64,000 nucleotides of DNA from contig JABLTJ010000007.1 in the NCBI GenBank assembly GCA_013166775.1, positions 156,551 through 220,550 of the forward strand, written 5' to 3'. The notes under the pieces were generated by a model that saw only the letters and a list, made by a program, of their open reading frames with translations, did not search any database and was not told the DNA's origin. Shown here in pieces: positions 17,461 to 25,838 of the stretch (positions are counted from its first letter, which is position 1; each line of letters begins with the position of its first letter). Made by a program: the position numbers and the translations under genes. Source of the DNA: Promethearchaeati archaeon. Lineage in GTDB: Archaea > Asgardarchaeota > Heimdallarchaeia > Heimdallarchaeales > Heimdallarchaeaceae.

Positions 17461-19755
17461 ATGGGTAATCTATTATTACTAATTGCATTATTGACTGGTG
17501 TACTTTCAATCGTAGCAGCGATCTATTTTACAATAATTGTAATGAGAGAAGATCGTGGAAATGAAAAGATGATTGAGGTCTCAGGATATATAGAAACAGG
17601 TGCGAAAAGCTTCCTCAAAGTCCAATATTTGGTATTAGGAGTATTTGTTTTCGTACTTTTCATAGTGATACTATTATTCTTACCAACAAAGATGACAGGA
17701 GGAGCAGTACCAGTAACTGCTGGAATCCTTAATTGGCAACAAGCTATTGCTTACCTTATTGGTTCAGGAGCTTCAATGTTTGCAGGATGGTTAGGATTAA
17801 TAGTTGGAGTAAAGACCAACACAAGAGCAGCACAAGGAGTAACAAAAGGTATCAAACAAGGATTTGATATCGCTTTCTTTGGTGGATCCGTTATGGGTCT
17901 AGCAGTAGTAGGTGTTGCATTAATAGGTGTTGGTGGAATCTATTGGATTTTTGCAGCAGATCCGGCTCAAGCAACCCAAATTGTTCTAGGGTTCAGCTTT
18001 GGAGCATCTGGAATTGCTTTATTCATGAAATGTGGAGGTGGAATTTATACCAAGACCGCAGATGTGGGTGCAGATCTAGTAGGTAAAGCTGAATACAATT
18101 TACCAGAAGATGATGTTAGAAATCCAGCAACTATAGCCGACAACGTCGGCGATAACGTCGGGGATATTGCAGGTATGGGATCTGATCTTCTAGACTCTTA
18201 TGTTGCATCCATCGTCGCAGCGATGATATTAGCTGTTATATTTGGTGCAACTGGAGCTGAAGCTGATTTCGTTATTTTACCAATACTTCTATCAGCAGCT
18301 GGTTTGATTGCTTCACTGATTGGTATATTCCTAATCAAATACTTCGGTGGAGACAATCCAGGTAAATCTTTGAATCTTGGAACTTATCTTGCTACTGGAC
18401 TTTTTGCACTTTTTGCAGCTGTTATCATAGGAATCATGATTGCTTCTATTCCTGATACAGTGGTTGATCGTGGTGCTGCAATCTGGCAATATTGGAAAGA
18501 TTACATTGCAGTAGTTCTTGGACTGTTAGCAGGAATAGTTATTGGTTGGACAAGTGACTACTACACAAGAGATGATAAGAAGCCAACAAGAAGTATTGCT
18601 GAGGCAGCACAAGAAGGGCATGCAGTTGTTATCCTATCAGGATTTTCCTATGGGTTAATGAGTGTAGTACTTCCTTCTATTGGAATAATTGTAGCTATGG
18701 CAGTATCCTTCTTACTTGATGGTGTTTTTGGAGTAGCTATGGCAGCAGTTGGTATGCTAGCAATAGTTGGAACAATAGTATCCAATGATGCTTATGGACC
18801 AATTGTCGATAATTCACGAGCTATTGCTGAACAAGGTGGACTAGGAGAGGATATCATTCGTAAAGCTGATGCTCTAGATTCAGCAGGAAATACCGCTAAA
18901 GCAATCACTAAAGGATTCGCTATCGGTGCAGCTAATCTAGCAGTACTAGCGTTGCTGTTCTCATTCGTACATGAAGCAGGAATTGCCAGGATAGATATTT
19001 TGAATGTCAAAGTCTTGATTGGTGCATTCTTCGGTGTTGTAGTTCCAGCATTGTTTTCAGCACTACTAATTGTAGCAGTTCAAAGAAACGCTGCAAAAAT
19101 GGTCTTAGAGATTAGGAGACAATTCGAAGAAAATCCAGGTATCTTGGAAGGTACTGAACCAGCTGATTTCAATAGTACAATAGCTATTGCTACAAGAGGG
19201 GCATTAAGAGAATTAGTACTACCAAGTGTGATATCTATTCTTGTTCCAATAATGGTAGGAATAGTGTTCGGTGTAGCAGCTCTAGGAGCATTCTTAGCAG
19301 GAGCTATTCTGTCAGGATTCGTGTTCGCAATCATGATGGCTAACTCTGGTGGAGCATGGGATAATGCCAAAAAATTCATCGAAGACGGCAATCTAGGCGG
19401 AAAGGGAACTGAAGCCCACAAAGCATCTATTACTGGTGACACTGTTGGTGATCCATTCAAAGATACTGCAGGACCAAGTATTAACACATTACTAGTTGTT
19501 ATGTCATTAACAGCTTCTATCTTCATGGGTTTATTAGCCAAAATCAACTTTGGTGAAGGTTTATTCCCCGATGCATGGTTTGGTGTTGATAGTGTAACTG
19601 GTGTAACATCCGGATTATCTGGTGTCTTGAACACTGAGATTTGGGTTCTTATTGTTGTTCTAGTTTCCGTAGCAGCTTTAGCTATCTGTCTTTGGATTGT
19701 TATCAAACTCGTAAGATCTAAGAACATCATTCAAAAACTATTAAAGAAAGAGTAA
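17461..19755 (+). CDS. hppA: Membrane-bound proton-translocating pyrophosphatase, K+-independent type
   Basis: About 764 residues from ATG 17461 (GTG 17452 is an in-frame alternative). The signature motifs are intact: GGGIYTKTADVGADLVGK, the aspartate-rich DNVGDNVGDIAGMGSDLLDSY, and DTVGDPFKDTAGPS, which hold Mg2+ and pyrophosphate. Around sixteen membrane spans are expected. The K+-dependence position reads GNTAKA, with lysine where K+-dependent enzymes have alanine. By the established rule this marks a K+-independent enzyme, a class that pumps H+. It conserves pyrophosphate energy as a proton gradient. The stop codon lies inside a hairpin that recurs elsewhere in the window. Confidence 0.96.
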   Translation: MGNLLLLIALLTGVLSIVAAIYFTIIVMREDRGNEKMIEVSGYIETGAKSFLKVQYLVLGVFVFVLFIVILLFLPTKMTGGAVPVTAGILNWQQAIAYLIGSGASMFAGWLGLIVGVKTNTRAAQGVTKGIKQGFDIAFFGGSVMGLAVVGVALIGVGGIYWIFAADPAQATQIVLGFSFGASGIALFMKCGGGIYTKTADVGADLVGKAEYNLPEDDVRNPATIADNVGDNVGDIAGMGSDLLDSYVASIVAAMILAVIFGATGAEADFVILPILLSAAGLIASLIGIFLIKYFGGDNPGKSLNLGTYLATGLFALFAAVIIGIMIASIPDTVVDRGAAIWQYWKDYIAVVLGLLAGIVIGWTSDYYTRDDKKPTRSIAEAAQEGHAVVILSGFSYGLMSVVLPSIGIIVAMAVSFLLDGVFGVAMAAVGMLAIVGTIVSNDAYGPIVDNSRAIAEQGGLGEDIIRKADALDSAGNTAKAITKGFAIGAANLAVLALLFSFVHEAGIARIDILNVKVLIGAFFGVVVPALFSALLIVAVQRNAAKMVLEIRRQFEENPGILEGTEPADFNSTIAIATRGALRELVLPSVISILVPIMVGIVFGVAALGAFLAGAILSGFVFAIMMANSGGAWDNAKKFIEDGNLGGKGTEAHKASITGDTVGDPFKDTAGPSINTLLVVMSLTASIFMGLLAKINFGEGLFPDAWFGVDSVTGVTSGLSGVLNTEIWVLIVVLVSVAALAICLWIVIKLVRSKNIIQKLLKKE

Positions 19756-19780
19756 TTCTACTCTCTTCTTCTTTTCTTTA
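19731..19780 (+). terminator. Hairpin terminator at the end of hppA (repeat family member 1)
   Basis: AGAGTA-ATTC-TACTCT (19749-19764) is a 6-bp stem that includes the hppA stop codon and is followed by a pyrimidine-rich CTTCTTCTTTTC tail. Closely similar sequences occur at 21564, 25650 and 26802, each just after a plus-strand gene. Confidence 0.6.
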
Positions 19781-19856
19781 TTTGACTCTTTATTCTTATG
19801 AACAATATTATCTTCTTTGAGGAAATCTTTTATTCCCATCTCTGGTTTTTGAACCA

Positions 19857-21548
19857 ATGAGTATAACCATTGATATTCTCCTCATACTTCTTCCTTTCAT
19901 TTTAGGAATCGTTTTACTTATTGGTTTTAAATTAAAAGCTGATACAACTGGAGTAATCATGTTTGTTATCATCTTAATTGTTGGTATTTTTTACTTTCAA
20001 ACTCATTGGAAGGTTGCTTTTCTATCATCTATTGCTGGAATAATTAACTCATTTCCTATTTCTCTAATGGTCCTTACTTCTATCCTTATGATTACTTATC
20101 AACAAAAAACAGGATCCTTAGCTAAAATCATCGTTTCTTTCAAAAAGATTGGAGGTGGAAACAAACCATTTCAAATTATGTTCATTAATTTAGCTCTCGG
20201 AACTTTCTTAGTTTCAATTGGAGCAACTCCTGTAACAATGCTTCCTCCTGTTTTAGCAGCTATGGGTTACTCAGCTTTTGCTGCTGTTGCTTTACCCTCC
20301 ATTGGTTATGATCCTCTTTGTACTTATGCTTTACTTGCTGTTCCTGCTGTTGTTTTTGCTCAATTCATGGGGATAGATTTACAGACAGCAGGAATAGCTT
20401 TTTCATACTACATGCCTTTAGTTACAACAGGTATTGCACTTGGTATGCTTTGGTTAGCTGGTGGAAAGAAGCTTCTTTTCAGTAAAGATGGATTAACCTT
20501 TAGTCTAATAGGTGGGATTGCTGCTGGAGGAACTGCTATCATCAGTAATCATCTAGGAATAGTTACACTGACAGGTGTAATTTCTGGAGCTGTTACTGCT
20601 TGTGTATTAATACTAGTTGCATATCTGAAGAAGATAAAGATTATCGATTCCTCAGTTTTGACAGAAGAAGAAAGGGAAATAGATAAATCAATGCCTTTGT
20701 GGAAAGCTCTTTTTCCTTGGCTATTGCTAATTTTATTATCTGTAATAACCAATCTTATCCCTCAAATTTATGATTTCCTAAAAAATGATGTTCCACTACC
20801 GATTTACATCGGTGGAACTCCTGTAACTACTTCTATATTCTCGCAGGCTTATTTTTGGGTACTTGTAGCAACTTTATGTTCAATACCAGTTTTAGGTTGG
20901 AAAAGAAACAAATTAAAAAGCACAATAAAAGTATGGGGAAAACGTTCTATCCGTCCAGTACTTGCTGCTGCTATATTTTTTGCGATTGCTTTTATTATGA
21001 TTAATTCAGGAGTAGTTTCTATTCCTACTAATTGGAAAACTGTTGAAGATTCAAGCACTAATATAATAAGGATTTTAGCCGATGCTTCTTTTCGAGTTTT
21101 TGGAAAATGGTATCCTTTAATTGTGCCATTTGTAGGACTGTTTGGAGGTTTCATTAGTGGATCCGAAACATCTTCCATTGCTATGTTTACTAATTATCAT
21201 ACAATTACTGCTCAATCAATAGGAATTAATGCGCTAGTACTAGGAACAGCAAATGGAATTGGAGGAGGTCTAGCTTCTGTTCTATCTCCAGCTAAAATTC
21301 AAAATGCTGCGGCAGTAATAGATAAAGTTGGTATTGAAGGTGAAGTTATTCGAAAGACAGCTCCAATTGCGTTTCTTATGACTTCATCAGTTGCAGCTGT
21401 TTGTCTATGTTGGGCAAATGAATACCTTTGGTGGCAGTGGATGGTCGTGTTTATGATACTGTGCTTGCTTATTATAGGTATAGGATGTTTTCTATTCTTT
21501 AAGAAGGATGGAACGAATTCAAATAATGAGAAACCCAATATAAAATAA
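19857..21548 (+). CDS. Lactate permease (LctP) family transporter
   Basis: The 563-residue protein has about fourteen hydrophobic spans. It matches the LctP family in the late motif GGFISGSETSSIAMFTNYHT, in NGIGGGLASVLSPAKIQNAA, and in the following GIEGEVIRKTAPIAFL, which correspond to the conserved GSNT, GN-x-AVHN and GxEGxxLRKT regions. Family members import L-lactate, D-lactate or glycolate, driven by protons. Here it follows the proton-pumping pyrophosphatase by 101 bases, a plausible functional pairing. The exact substrate is inferred. It ends in the same type of hairpin as hppA. Confidence 0.82.
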   Translation: MSITIDILLILLPFILGIVLLIGFKLKADTTGVIMFVIILIVGIFYFQTHWKVAFLSSIAGIINSFPISLMVLTSILMITYQQKTGSLAKIIVSFKKIGGGNKPFQIMFINLALGTFLVSIGATPVTMLPPVLAAMGYSAFAAVALPSIGYDPLCTYALLAVPAVVFAQFMGIDLQTAGIAFSYYMPLVTTGIALGMLWLAGGKKLLFSKDGLTFSLIGGIAAGGTAIISNHLGIVTLTGVISGAVTACVLILVAYLKKIKIIDSSVLTEEEREIDKSMPLWKALFPWLLLILLSVITNLIPQIYDFLKNDVPLPIYIGGTPVTTSIFSQAYFWVLVATLCSIPVLGWKRNKLKSTIKVWGKRSIRPVLAAAIFFAIAFIMINSGVVSIPTNWKTVEDSSTNIIRILADASFRVFGKWYPLIVPFVGLFGGFISGSETSSIAMFTNYHTITAQSIGINALVLGTANGIGGGLASVLSPAKIQNAAAVIDKVGIEGEVIRKTAPIAFLMTSSVAAVCLCWANEYLWWQWMVVFMILCLLIIGIGCFLFFKKDGTNSNNEKPNIK

Positions 21549-21563
21549 TTTTCAGGTTAGTAA

Positions 21564-21612
21564 TTCAAAAAATCTTAAAGAAAGAGTAAATTTTACTCTC
21601 TTTTTCTTTTAT
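21564..21612 (+). terminator. Hairpin terminator after the LctP gene (repeat family member 2)
   Basis: The stem AGAGTA/TACTCT (21583-21599) is followed by CTTTTTCTTTTA. The sequence before it reads as ATT CAA AAA ATC TTA AAG AAA GAG TAA. This would encode IQKILKKE and stop, almost the C-terminus of the H+-pyrophosphatase (IIQKLLKKE), although no coding region is present here. Confidence 0.6.
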
Positions 21613-21646
21613 TGTTAATATTCTATTTTTCACAAGAATCAATATA

Positions 21647-22492
21647 CTATTTTTGACAGTTTGGGCAGAAGAAAATTCTTCTTCCATTTCTTTTAATTGC
21701 TCTTATTTCTGCTTCACATATTTGACATAATTGGTTTTCTTTATCATAGACCTTATGCCAATTTTGTGCAGATCCTAATCCTAGAGGAGTTTCAAATGGT
21801 TGAATGTTGAAAGTGCTACCCTGACATTCCAGAGCTTGCTGCAGTGTTTCAGAAATTGCATAGCCAAGGTTTCTTTTCGTTTTAATATTAAGAGATTTAA
21901 CCAATCTTGTAGGTTTTATTCCTGCTCGAAAGAGAGATTCTGATCTATATATATTCCCTAATCCAGCAACAAGGTTTTGATCAAGTAATATATCTCCTAT
22001 TTCTCTGTTTTTGTAATTCGATTTATTTAGATTTATAAGAAAATCTTCCATTGGAAAAGGTAAAGCTAAACCATCTACACCTATTTTCTTAATCGGATTG
22101 TACTGGAGTACTTGATCGTATGATTCAAAGATTCGAAATTGACCAAAATTTCTAACATCATCAAAAACAGCTAGTTTTTCAAAATCTTCAAAATGGATAA
22201 TAATTTTTATATGTGAAGGTAATTCTTGTTTTTCTTCTACGAATAACCATTTCCCAGACATTCCCAGATGATTTAGGATGATTTTTCCGAAATTAAAAAC
22301 CCAAATCAGAAATTTTCCTTTTCTTTCAATTCTCTCTAATCGTTTTCCTGAAAAAAAATCAAAATCAACTTGCTTGTTTTGATATTTAGGATATTTCTGA
22401 GAAAGACTTGTAAATTGAATTTTTTTAATAAATTTCCCAATTATAGGTTGTAATGAAAGTTTTGTACACTCAACTTCAGGTCCTTCAGGCAT
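21647..22492 (-). CDS. mutM: Formamidopyrimidine-DNA glycosylase (Fpg/Nei family)
   Basis: The 281 residues begin MPEGPEVE, giving the catalytic N-terminal proline and Glu3 after Met removal. The lysine of the GKFLIW strand follows. The helix-two-turn-helix motif is LVAGLGNIYRSESLFRAGIKP. The C-terminus is a Cys4 zinc finger (CQIC and CPNC) with the DNA-contacting RAIKRNGRRIFF. It excises oxidised purines such as 8-oxoguanine in base excision repair. Fpg is uncommon in archaea, so acquisition from bacteria is likely (inference). It is transcribed alone. Confidence 0.93.
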   Translation of the reverse strand: MPEGPEVECTKLSLQPIIGKFIKKIQFTSLSQKYPKYQNKQVDFDFFSGKRLERIERKGKFLIWVFNFGKIILNHLGMSGKWLFVEEKQELPSHIKIIIHFEDFEKLAVFDDVRNFGQFRIFESYDQVLQYNPIKKIGVDGLALPFPMEDFLINLNKSNYKNREIGDILLDQNLVAGLGNIYRSESLFRAGIKPTRLVKSLNIKTKRNLGYAISETLQQALECQGSTFNIQPFETPLGLGSAQNWHKVYDKENQLCQICEAEIRAIKRNGRRIFFCPNCQK

Positions 22493-22581
22493 CTATTTTA
22501 ACAACTCTATGACTCTATTTTTACTATGTCTTGTTTTTGAAGCTTATTTAAAAGAATTATTCTTAAGATATTGAAAAAACT

Positions 22582-22610
22582 AAAGGAAAGAGTAATTCCT
22601 TTTTTAACTT
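22582..22610 (-). terminator. Terminator hairpin downstream of the zinc-ribbon membrane gene
   Basis: AAAGGAA-AGAGTAA-TTCCTTT (22582-22602) is a perfect 7-bp stem. It lies 30 bases beyond the stop of the minus-strand gene at 22632, and on that strand it is followed by AGTTTTTT. It contains the AAAGAGTAA word of the hppA-like hairpin family but has a different stem. Confidence 0.5.
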
Positions 22611-22631
22611 TTTTTTAAAATTTCCATTTCT

Positions 22632-23096
22632 TTACATATCTAAGAAGGGTTTAACTATTTTAAAATAAGGGATTAATAGAAGTATAATCAAAAAAGAAAT
22701 TCCTGTCAAAATCATTCCTGTATAAACTAATAAGTCTGATTTTTCTTGACTTAATCCTTTACTCATTTTCACTTGTTTTGGCTTTAATCCTATCCATAGA
22801 TCAAATAAGCCAAGAACAAAAGTAATGGGACTAGCAAAACTTAGTAAAAATGTGAAAATTAATGCATTTACTAATAGAGATAGATTATTTTCGCGATATG
22901 CGTAATTCGAAGAGATTACAGAAATTACCACTAATATGTCAATTATTATGACTATTGTTGCAATAAAGATAATTCTATTTTTTATTTCAGTTTGTATATT
23001 GTATGGTAATTCTTCTCCACAATATTTACATGAAGTTTTAAACACTTTCATCTTCTTATTACAATTTGAACATTTGGTCCCAAACATTTCAATCAT
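22632..23096 (-). CDS. Membrane protein with N-terminal zinc ribbon
   Basis: The 154 residues start with a zinc ribbon (KCSNCNKKM and SCKYCGEEL). Three hydrophobic spans follow, near residues 45-68, 80-108 and 128-150. A charged stretch, KPKQVKMSKGLSQEKSD, separates spans two and three. The family is not recognised. It belongs to the group of small zinc-ribbon membrane proteins scattered through this window, whose zinc domains probably face the cytoplasm and bind partners. Confidence 0.65.
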   Translation of the reverse strand: MIEMFGTKCSNCNKKMKVFKTSCKYCGEELPYNIQTEIKNRIIFIATIVIIIDILVVISVISSNYAYRENNLSLLVNALIFTFLLSFASPITFVLGLFDLWIGLKPKQVKMSKGLSQEKSDLLVYTGMILTGISFLIILLLIPYFKIVKPFLDM

Positions 23097-23237
23097 GAAG
23101 TTAAATAATTGTATAATTTCAAATACAGTAGCTTAAAAAATTTAGCATAGTATAGATTAGATCATTTAAAATCTGCATGTAAACCTAAAAAACAACTTTA
23201 ATGCATCTTCATACAGAAAAATTATTAAGATTTAAAA

Positions 23238-23591
23238 ATGAAACTAGCGTTTGTGATTAACGAAAAAAATCATATAAGAAAATGGGGAGTAAATAAAGAG
23301 CAGAAAAAACTCTCAATTATACTAACTTCTATTTCAATATCTTTCTCTGTAGCATTTATCATTCTATTTTCCCATGCTAATAGGAATCTTGCTACTGCTA
23401 CTGTTACTGTTGGAGCCTTAACTTTAGCAAGTTGGTTTATTACTTTGAGTAAGGCTATTAGTTATTTTAAAATATGTGAATCTGATTCGATAAGCTACAA
23501 TCTATATCTAGCTTTAATAATAGTAAGTGCAGTTTTTCTTGCTTTAGGAGGGATTCTCTTGTTTTTTGGAATTCTTTTATTTAATGATTAG
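23238..23591 (+). CDS. Small membrane protein of unknown function
   Basis: The 117 residues have a basic N-terminal 25 residues and then three hydrophobic spans, near residues 27-46, 53-70 and 90-113. There is no signal peptide or recognisable motif. An AAGATTTAAA box lies directly upstream, so transcription would be close to leaderless. It is divergent from the zinc-ribbon gene at 22632. Confidence 0.6.
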   Translation: MKLAFVINEKNHIRKWGVNKEQKKLSIILTSISISFSVAFIILFSHANRNLATATVTVGALTLASWFITLSKAISYFKICESDSISYNLYLALIIVSAVFLALGGILLFFGILLFND

Positions 23592-23762
23592 GTGATATCT
23601 TGGTTTGTCCTAACCTAAGTGGGAAAATGAAGGAAACAATCAAGATGAAACAAACTAGTTTTGATAATGCTTTTCTCAAATATATCATTTAGAATCAATT
23701 GTTTTTGTTAATAAACTAATCGGTGGAATTTCAGAAGATTATGGAAAAAAAAAGTATGGAAC

Positions 23763-23788
23763 CTTATGATATCTAAGAAAATCATAAG
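23763..23788. terminator. 8-bp inverted repeat between 23238 gene and amidohydrolase gene
   Basis: CTTATGAT-ATCTAAGAAA-ATCATAAG is a perfect 8-bp stem. It lies 25 bases beyond the stop of the minus-strand amidohydrolase and about 170 bases beyond the plus-strand gene. A bidirectional terminator or mRNA-end stabiliser is the likely role. The rest of the 23592-23812 gap holds nothing I can identify. Confidence 0.4.
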
Positions 23789-23812
23789 AAAAGAGTATTT
23801 CTCTCTAAGATG

Positions 23813-24811
23813 TCAAACAGATGCTAATCTAGGGAACAATTCTAAGGCACCCTTTCGAGCTATAGTCCTCAATGTTTCTTCATCAAAATCATAGAAGGAT
23901 TTCAAGTCCCTTAATACAAGAGTGCCCATCAACCTTGGAGCTGCACCTAAGTCTGTCCCTAGTACAATGTGAGACGGATCCAAGAGTTCCTTGAGGGTTC
24001 TCAGAGAGCTAGGAGCTGTTACAGCAGTTGTGTCATAATACATATTCTTCAAGAGTCGTAATCCTGTTGCTGGTCCCTGCTTTCGAATTATCAGGTCATA
24101 AAGTGATTGCAATATCTTAACTTTATCACGTTGTCGGTAATCCAATATACTGATTCTCCAAGCAAGATATGGAACCGCTCCTCCTCCATGTGGAAGTATG
24201 AACCTGATTTTTGGATTCCTATGAAGTACTCCACTATATACCATATTCGCAACTGCTCGAGTAGTGTCAAAAGGCCACTCTATGAGGACAACTGGGATAT
24301 CCGGTTTCCTCATTTCTGCGAATGGTGGATCATCAGGATGAATAAATACCACTACCTTGCGTCGATTCAACTCTGTAAAGAATTCTTCAAGTTCTGGATC
24401 TCCTAAATACATCCCATCAGAATTTGATAGCAGAACCACACCATCAAGATGAAGCTCATCCATTGCATACTCAAGCTCCTCAAATGCTCCATCTATGCTG
24501 GGTAGAGGTATAGATGCTAGCGCACCAAAACGAGTTGGATGTTTCCTTATCATCTCTGCGAGAAAAGTGTTTGTTTTTCTGGCTAGATTTCGAAAGAACT
24601 CGTTGTCCTTGATGTGTAATCCAGAGGCGGGGATTGAAAGAATCGCTTTGTCAATTCCCAATTTGTCCATATCCTTCAGGCATTCCTCAGGATTGTATGT
24701 GGGAATAGGCACTCCTGAGAGCTCGGTTATACCTTTCTCTGCAAGGGTTTTTACATAAAAACTCGGCAGGAGATGATGATGTAAATCAATCCAATCGTAA
24801 TCATTTGCCAT
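23813..24811 (-). CDS. Amidohydrolase-2 family metal-dependent hydrolase/decarboxylase
   Basis: The 332-residue TIM-barrel protein starts with the metal-binding DLHHHLLP. It has FIHPDDPPF near residue 157, LPHGGGAVPYLAWRI near 200 and the late aspartate in HIVLGTDLGAAP. This is the ACMSD/gamma-resorcylate decarboxylase type of amidohydrolase (PF04909), acting on cyclic carboxylates or related aromatic compounds. By eye the gene is noticeably less AT-rich than its neighbours, a possible sign of transfer. It is divergent from a TetR regulator, and palindromic sites overlap both promoters, so substrate-induced expression is likely. Confidence 0.87.
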   Translation of the reverse strand: MANDYDWIDLHHHLLPSFYVKTLAEKGITELSGVPIPTYNPEECLKDMDKLGIDKAILSIPASGLHIKDNEFFRNLARKTNTFLAEMIRKHPTRFGALASIPLPSIDGAFEELEYAMDELHLDGVVLLSNSDGMYLGDPELEEFFTELNRRKVVVFIHPDDPPFAEMRKPDIPVVLIEWPFDTTRAVANMVYSGVLHRNPKIRFILPHGGGAVPYLAWRISILDYRQRDKVKILQSLYDLIIRKQGPATGLRLLKNMYYDTTAVTAPSSLRTLKELLDPSHIVLGTDLGAAPRLMGTLVLRDLKSFYDFDEETLRTIARKGALELFPRLASV

Positions 24812-24828
24812 TTTATTTCACTATATTT

Positions 24829-24849
24829 ATTCGATTTCGATTCGAATTC
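24829..24849. promoter_or_regulatory. Probable TetR operator, amidohydrolase side
   Basis: The segment carries repeated TTCGA words and ends with GATTCGAATTC (24839-24849). That 11-mer recurs as its exact reverse complement at 24896-24906. It lies immediately upstream of a minus-strand TATA-like AAATATAG (24820-24827), where it would block promoter recognition of the amidohydrolase gene. Confidence 0.6.
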
Positions 24850-24881
24850 ATATTATTTTTGACATGGAGATTTATTAAGCT

Positions 24882-24906
24882 TTCGAATACGAAACGAATT
24901 CGAATC
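24882..24906. promoter_or_regulatory. Probable TetR operator, regulator side
   Basis: TTCGAA at 24882-24887 and GAATTCGAATC at 24896-24906 form a palindromic site. It directly abuts the TATA-like ATTTATATTA (24907-24916) of the TetR gene. The right half is the exact inverse of 24839-24849. Autoregulation together with control of the divergent amidohydrolase gene is the simplest reading. Confidence 0.6.
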
Positions 24907-24941
24907 ATTTATATTAGTAGCAAAACTTTACAATATCAGAG

Positions 24942-25553
24942 ATGAAAAAATCTAAAGCAAAACAATCGATTGTTGAAACAGCTCAGAAGATGATTGAAAA
25001 GAAAGGTTACTTCAACCTAAATATCAATGAAGTAGCGTATATTGCAAAAGTGAGTGTAGGAACGCTTTATTATCATTTTCCAAAAGGGAAAGCTGACATC
25101 CTTGCTGAGATTATGTCACATAAGGTTGAGGGATTTGTAGAGGAGTTTAATAAAGAATTAGGAGTAGAGAAAATACTCGAGAAGAGTATGAACCTTGAAG
25201 AAACTCTTCGCTGGTTCTTCAAGAAAATTATAGAACTTCGTAGAACAGACCGATATTTTCTCACAGCTATTCAGAGTGAGATGTTAGCTGATCCAGATGA
25301 ATACATGAAATTCGTTAAGAAATATCAAAATACAGATGGATTACAGCAAGCAATGGGGATACTATCTGAAGTTGTGATGAAAGCAGGAAAAACTCGAACT
25401 GATAGTTTAAACAAGGTAGTAGAAAAGCGAGAAACAATTCTAAGAGTGGTAGGACTCTTAATGAACTATCAGATTATCTTCCCTAGCTATTTTGGTGAAG
25501 ATGATGAGTTTGTTAATCTAGCTTTGAGAATATTCTTTGAGATACTAAATTAG
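24942..25553 (+). CDS. TetR/AcrR family transcriptional regulator
   Basis: The 203 residues have the TetR DNA-binding head: an IVETAQKMIEKKGYFNLNINEVA helix pair, then the recognition part VGTLYYHFPKGKADILAEIM. The C-terminal helical domain is ligand-binding and specific to its effector. It is divergent from an aromatic-acid type amidohydrolase and is flanked by two TTCGAA-containing inverted repeats. It is therefore probably a local repressor released by the enzyme's substrate. Confidence 0.92.
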   Translation: MKKSKAKQSIVETAQKMIEKKGYFNLNINEVAYIAKVSVGTLYYHFPKGKADILAEIMSHKVEGFVEEFNKELGVEKILEKSMNLEETLRWFFKKIIELRRTDRYFLTAIQSEMLADPDEYMKFVKKYQNTDGLQQAMGILSEVVMKAGKTRTDSLNKVVEKRETILRVVGLLMNYQIIFPSYFGEDDEFVNLALRIFFEILN

Positions 25554-25588
25554 AGAACGAACACACCAAGCTAAATGCACAATCTTCG

Positions 25589-25681
25589 TTAAGTGTAGCT
25601 ACTCCAGATATCTGTATCTGTATAATTATCAATTTTTCTAAATCTAAGAATGTTATTCAAAAAATCTTAAAGAACGAGTAA
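25589..25681 (+). pseudogene. Remnant of an hppA 3' end
   Basis: Translated in frame, this stretch reads LSVATPDICICIIINFSK, then SKNVIQKILKNE and TAA. The true H+-pyrophosphatase ends VSVAALAICLWIVIKLVR, then SKNIIQKLLKKE and TAA. The alignment has no gaps over 28 residues, and the downstream DNA (TCTTACTCTCTTCTT) also matches. It has no start codon and no upstream homology that I can see, so it is a decayed 3' fragment of an hppA copy sitting between the TetR and MNT genes. The rest of the 25554-25838 gap shows nothing else. Confidence 0.6.
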
Positions 25682-25706
25682 TCTTACTCTCTTCTTATTT
25701 TTCTTT
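25650..25706 (+). terminator. Hairpin terminator (repeat family member 3)
   Basis: GAGTA-ATCT-TACTC (25676-25689) is followed by a TCTTCTTATTTTTCTTTTA tail. It lies about 125 bases after the TetR stop codon and is part of the hppA 3' remnant. Confidence 0.55.
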
Positions 25707-25838
25707 TATTTTTTGCTTCAAAATTGGAAGTTCATATGATTTTCACATTAGCTTGTAATTTAGAAGATCAGAGTTCTTTTCTTTTTCTAACTAAATAGAA
25801 ACCATTATGTATGATTATTTTATTCTTTTCACAAGAAT

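Noticed and set aside
19080..19730. A 216-codon minus-strand frame inside hppA
   Set aside because: It is antisense to the conserved pyrophosphatase C-terminal half. Its length comes from codon bias of the real gene.
23620..23695. Tiny open frame starting ATGAAGGAAACAATC
   Set aside because: It has only about 21 codons, no ribosome site and no recognisable features.
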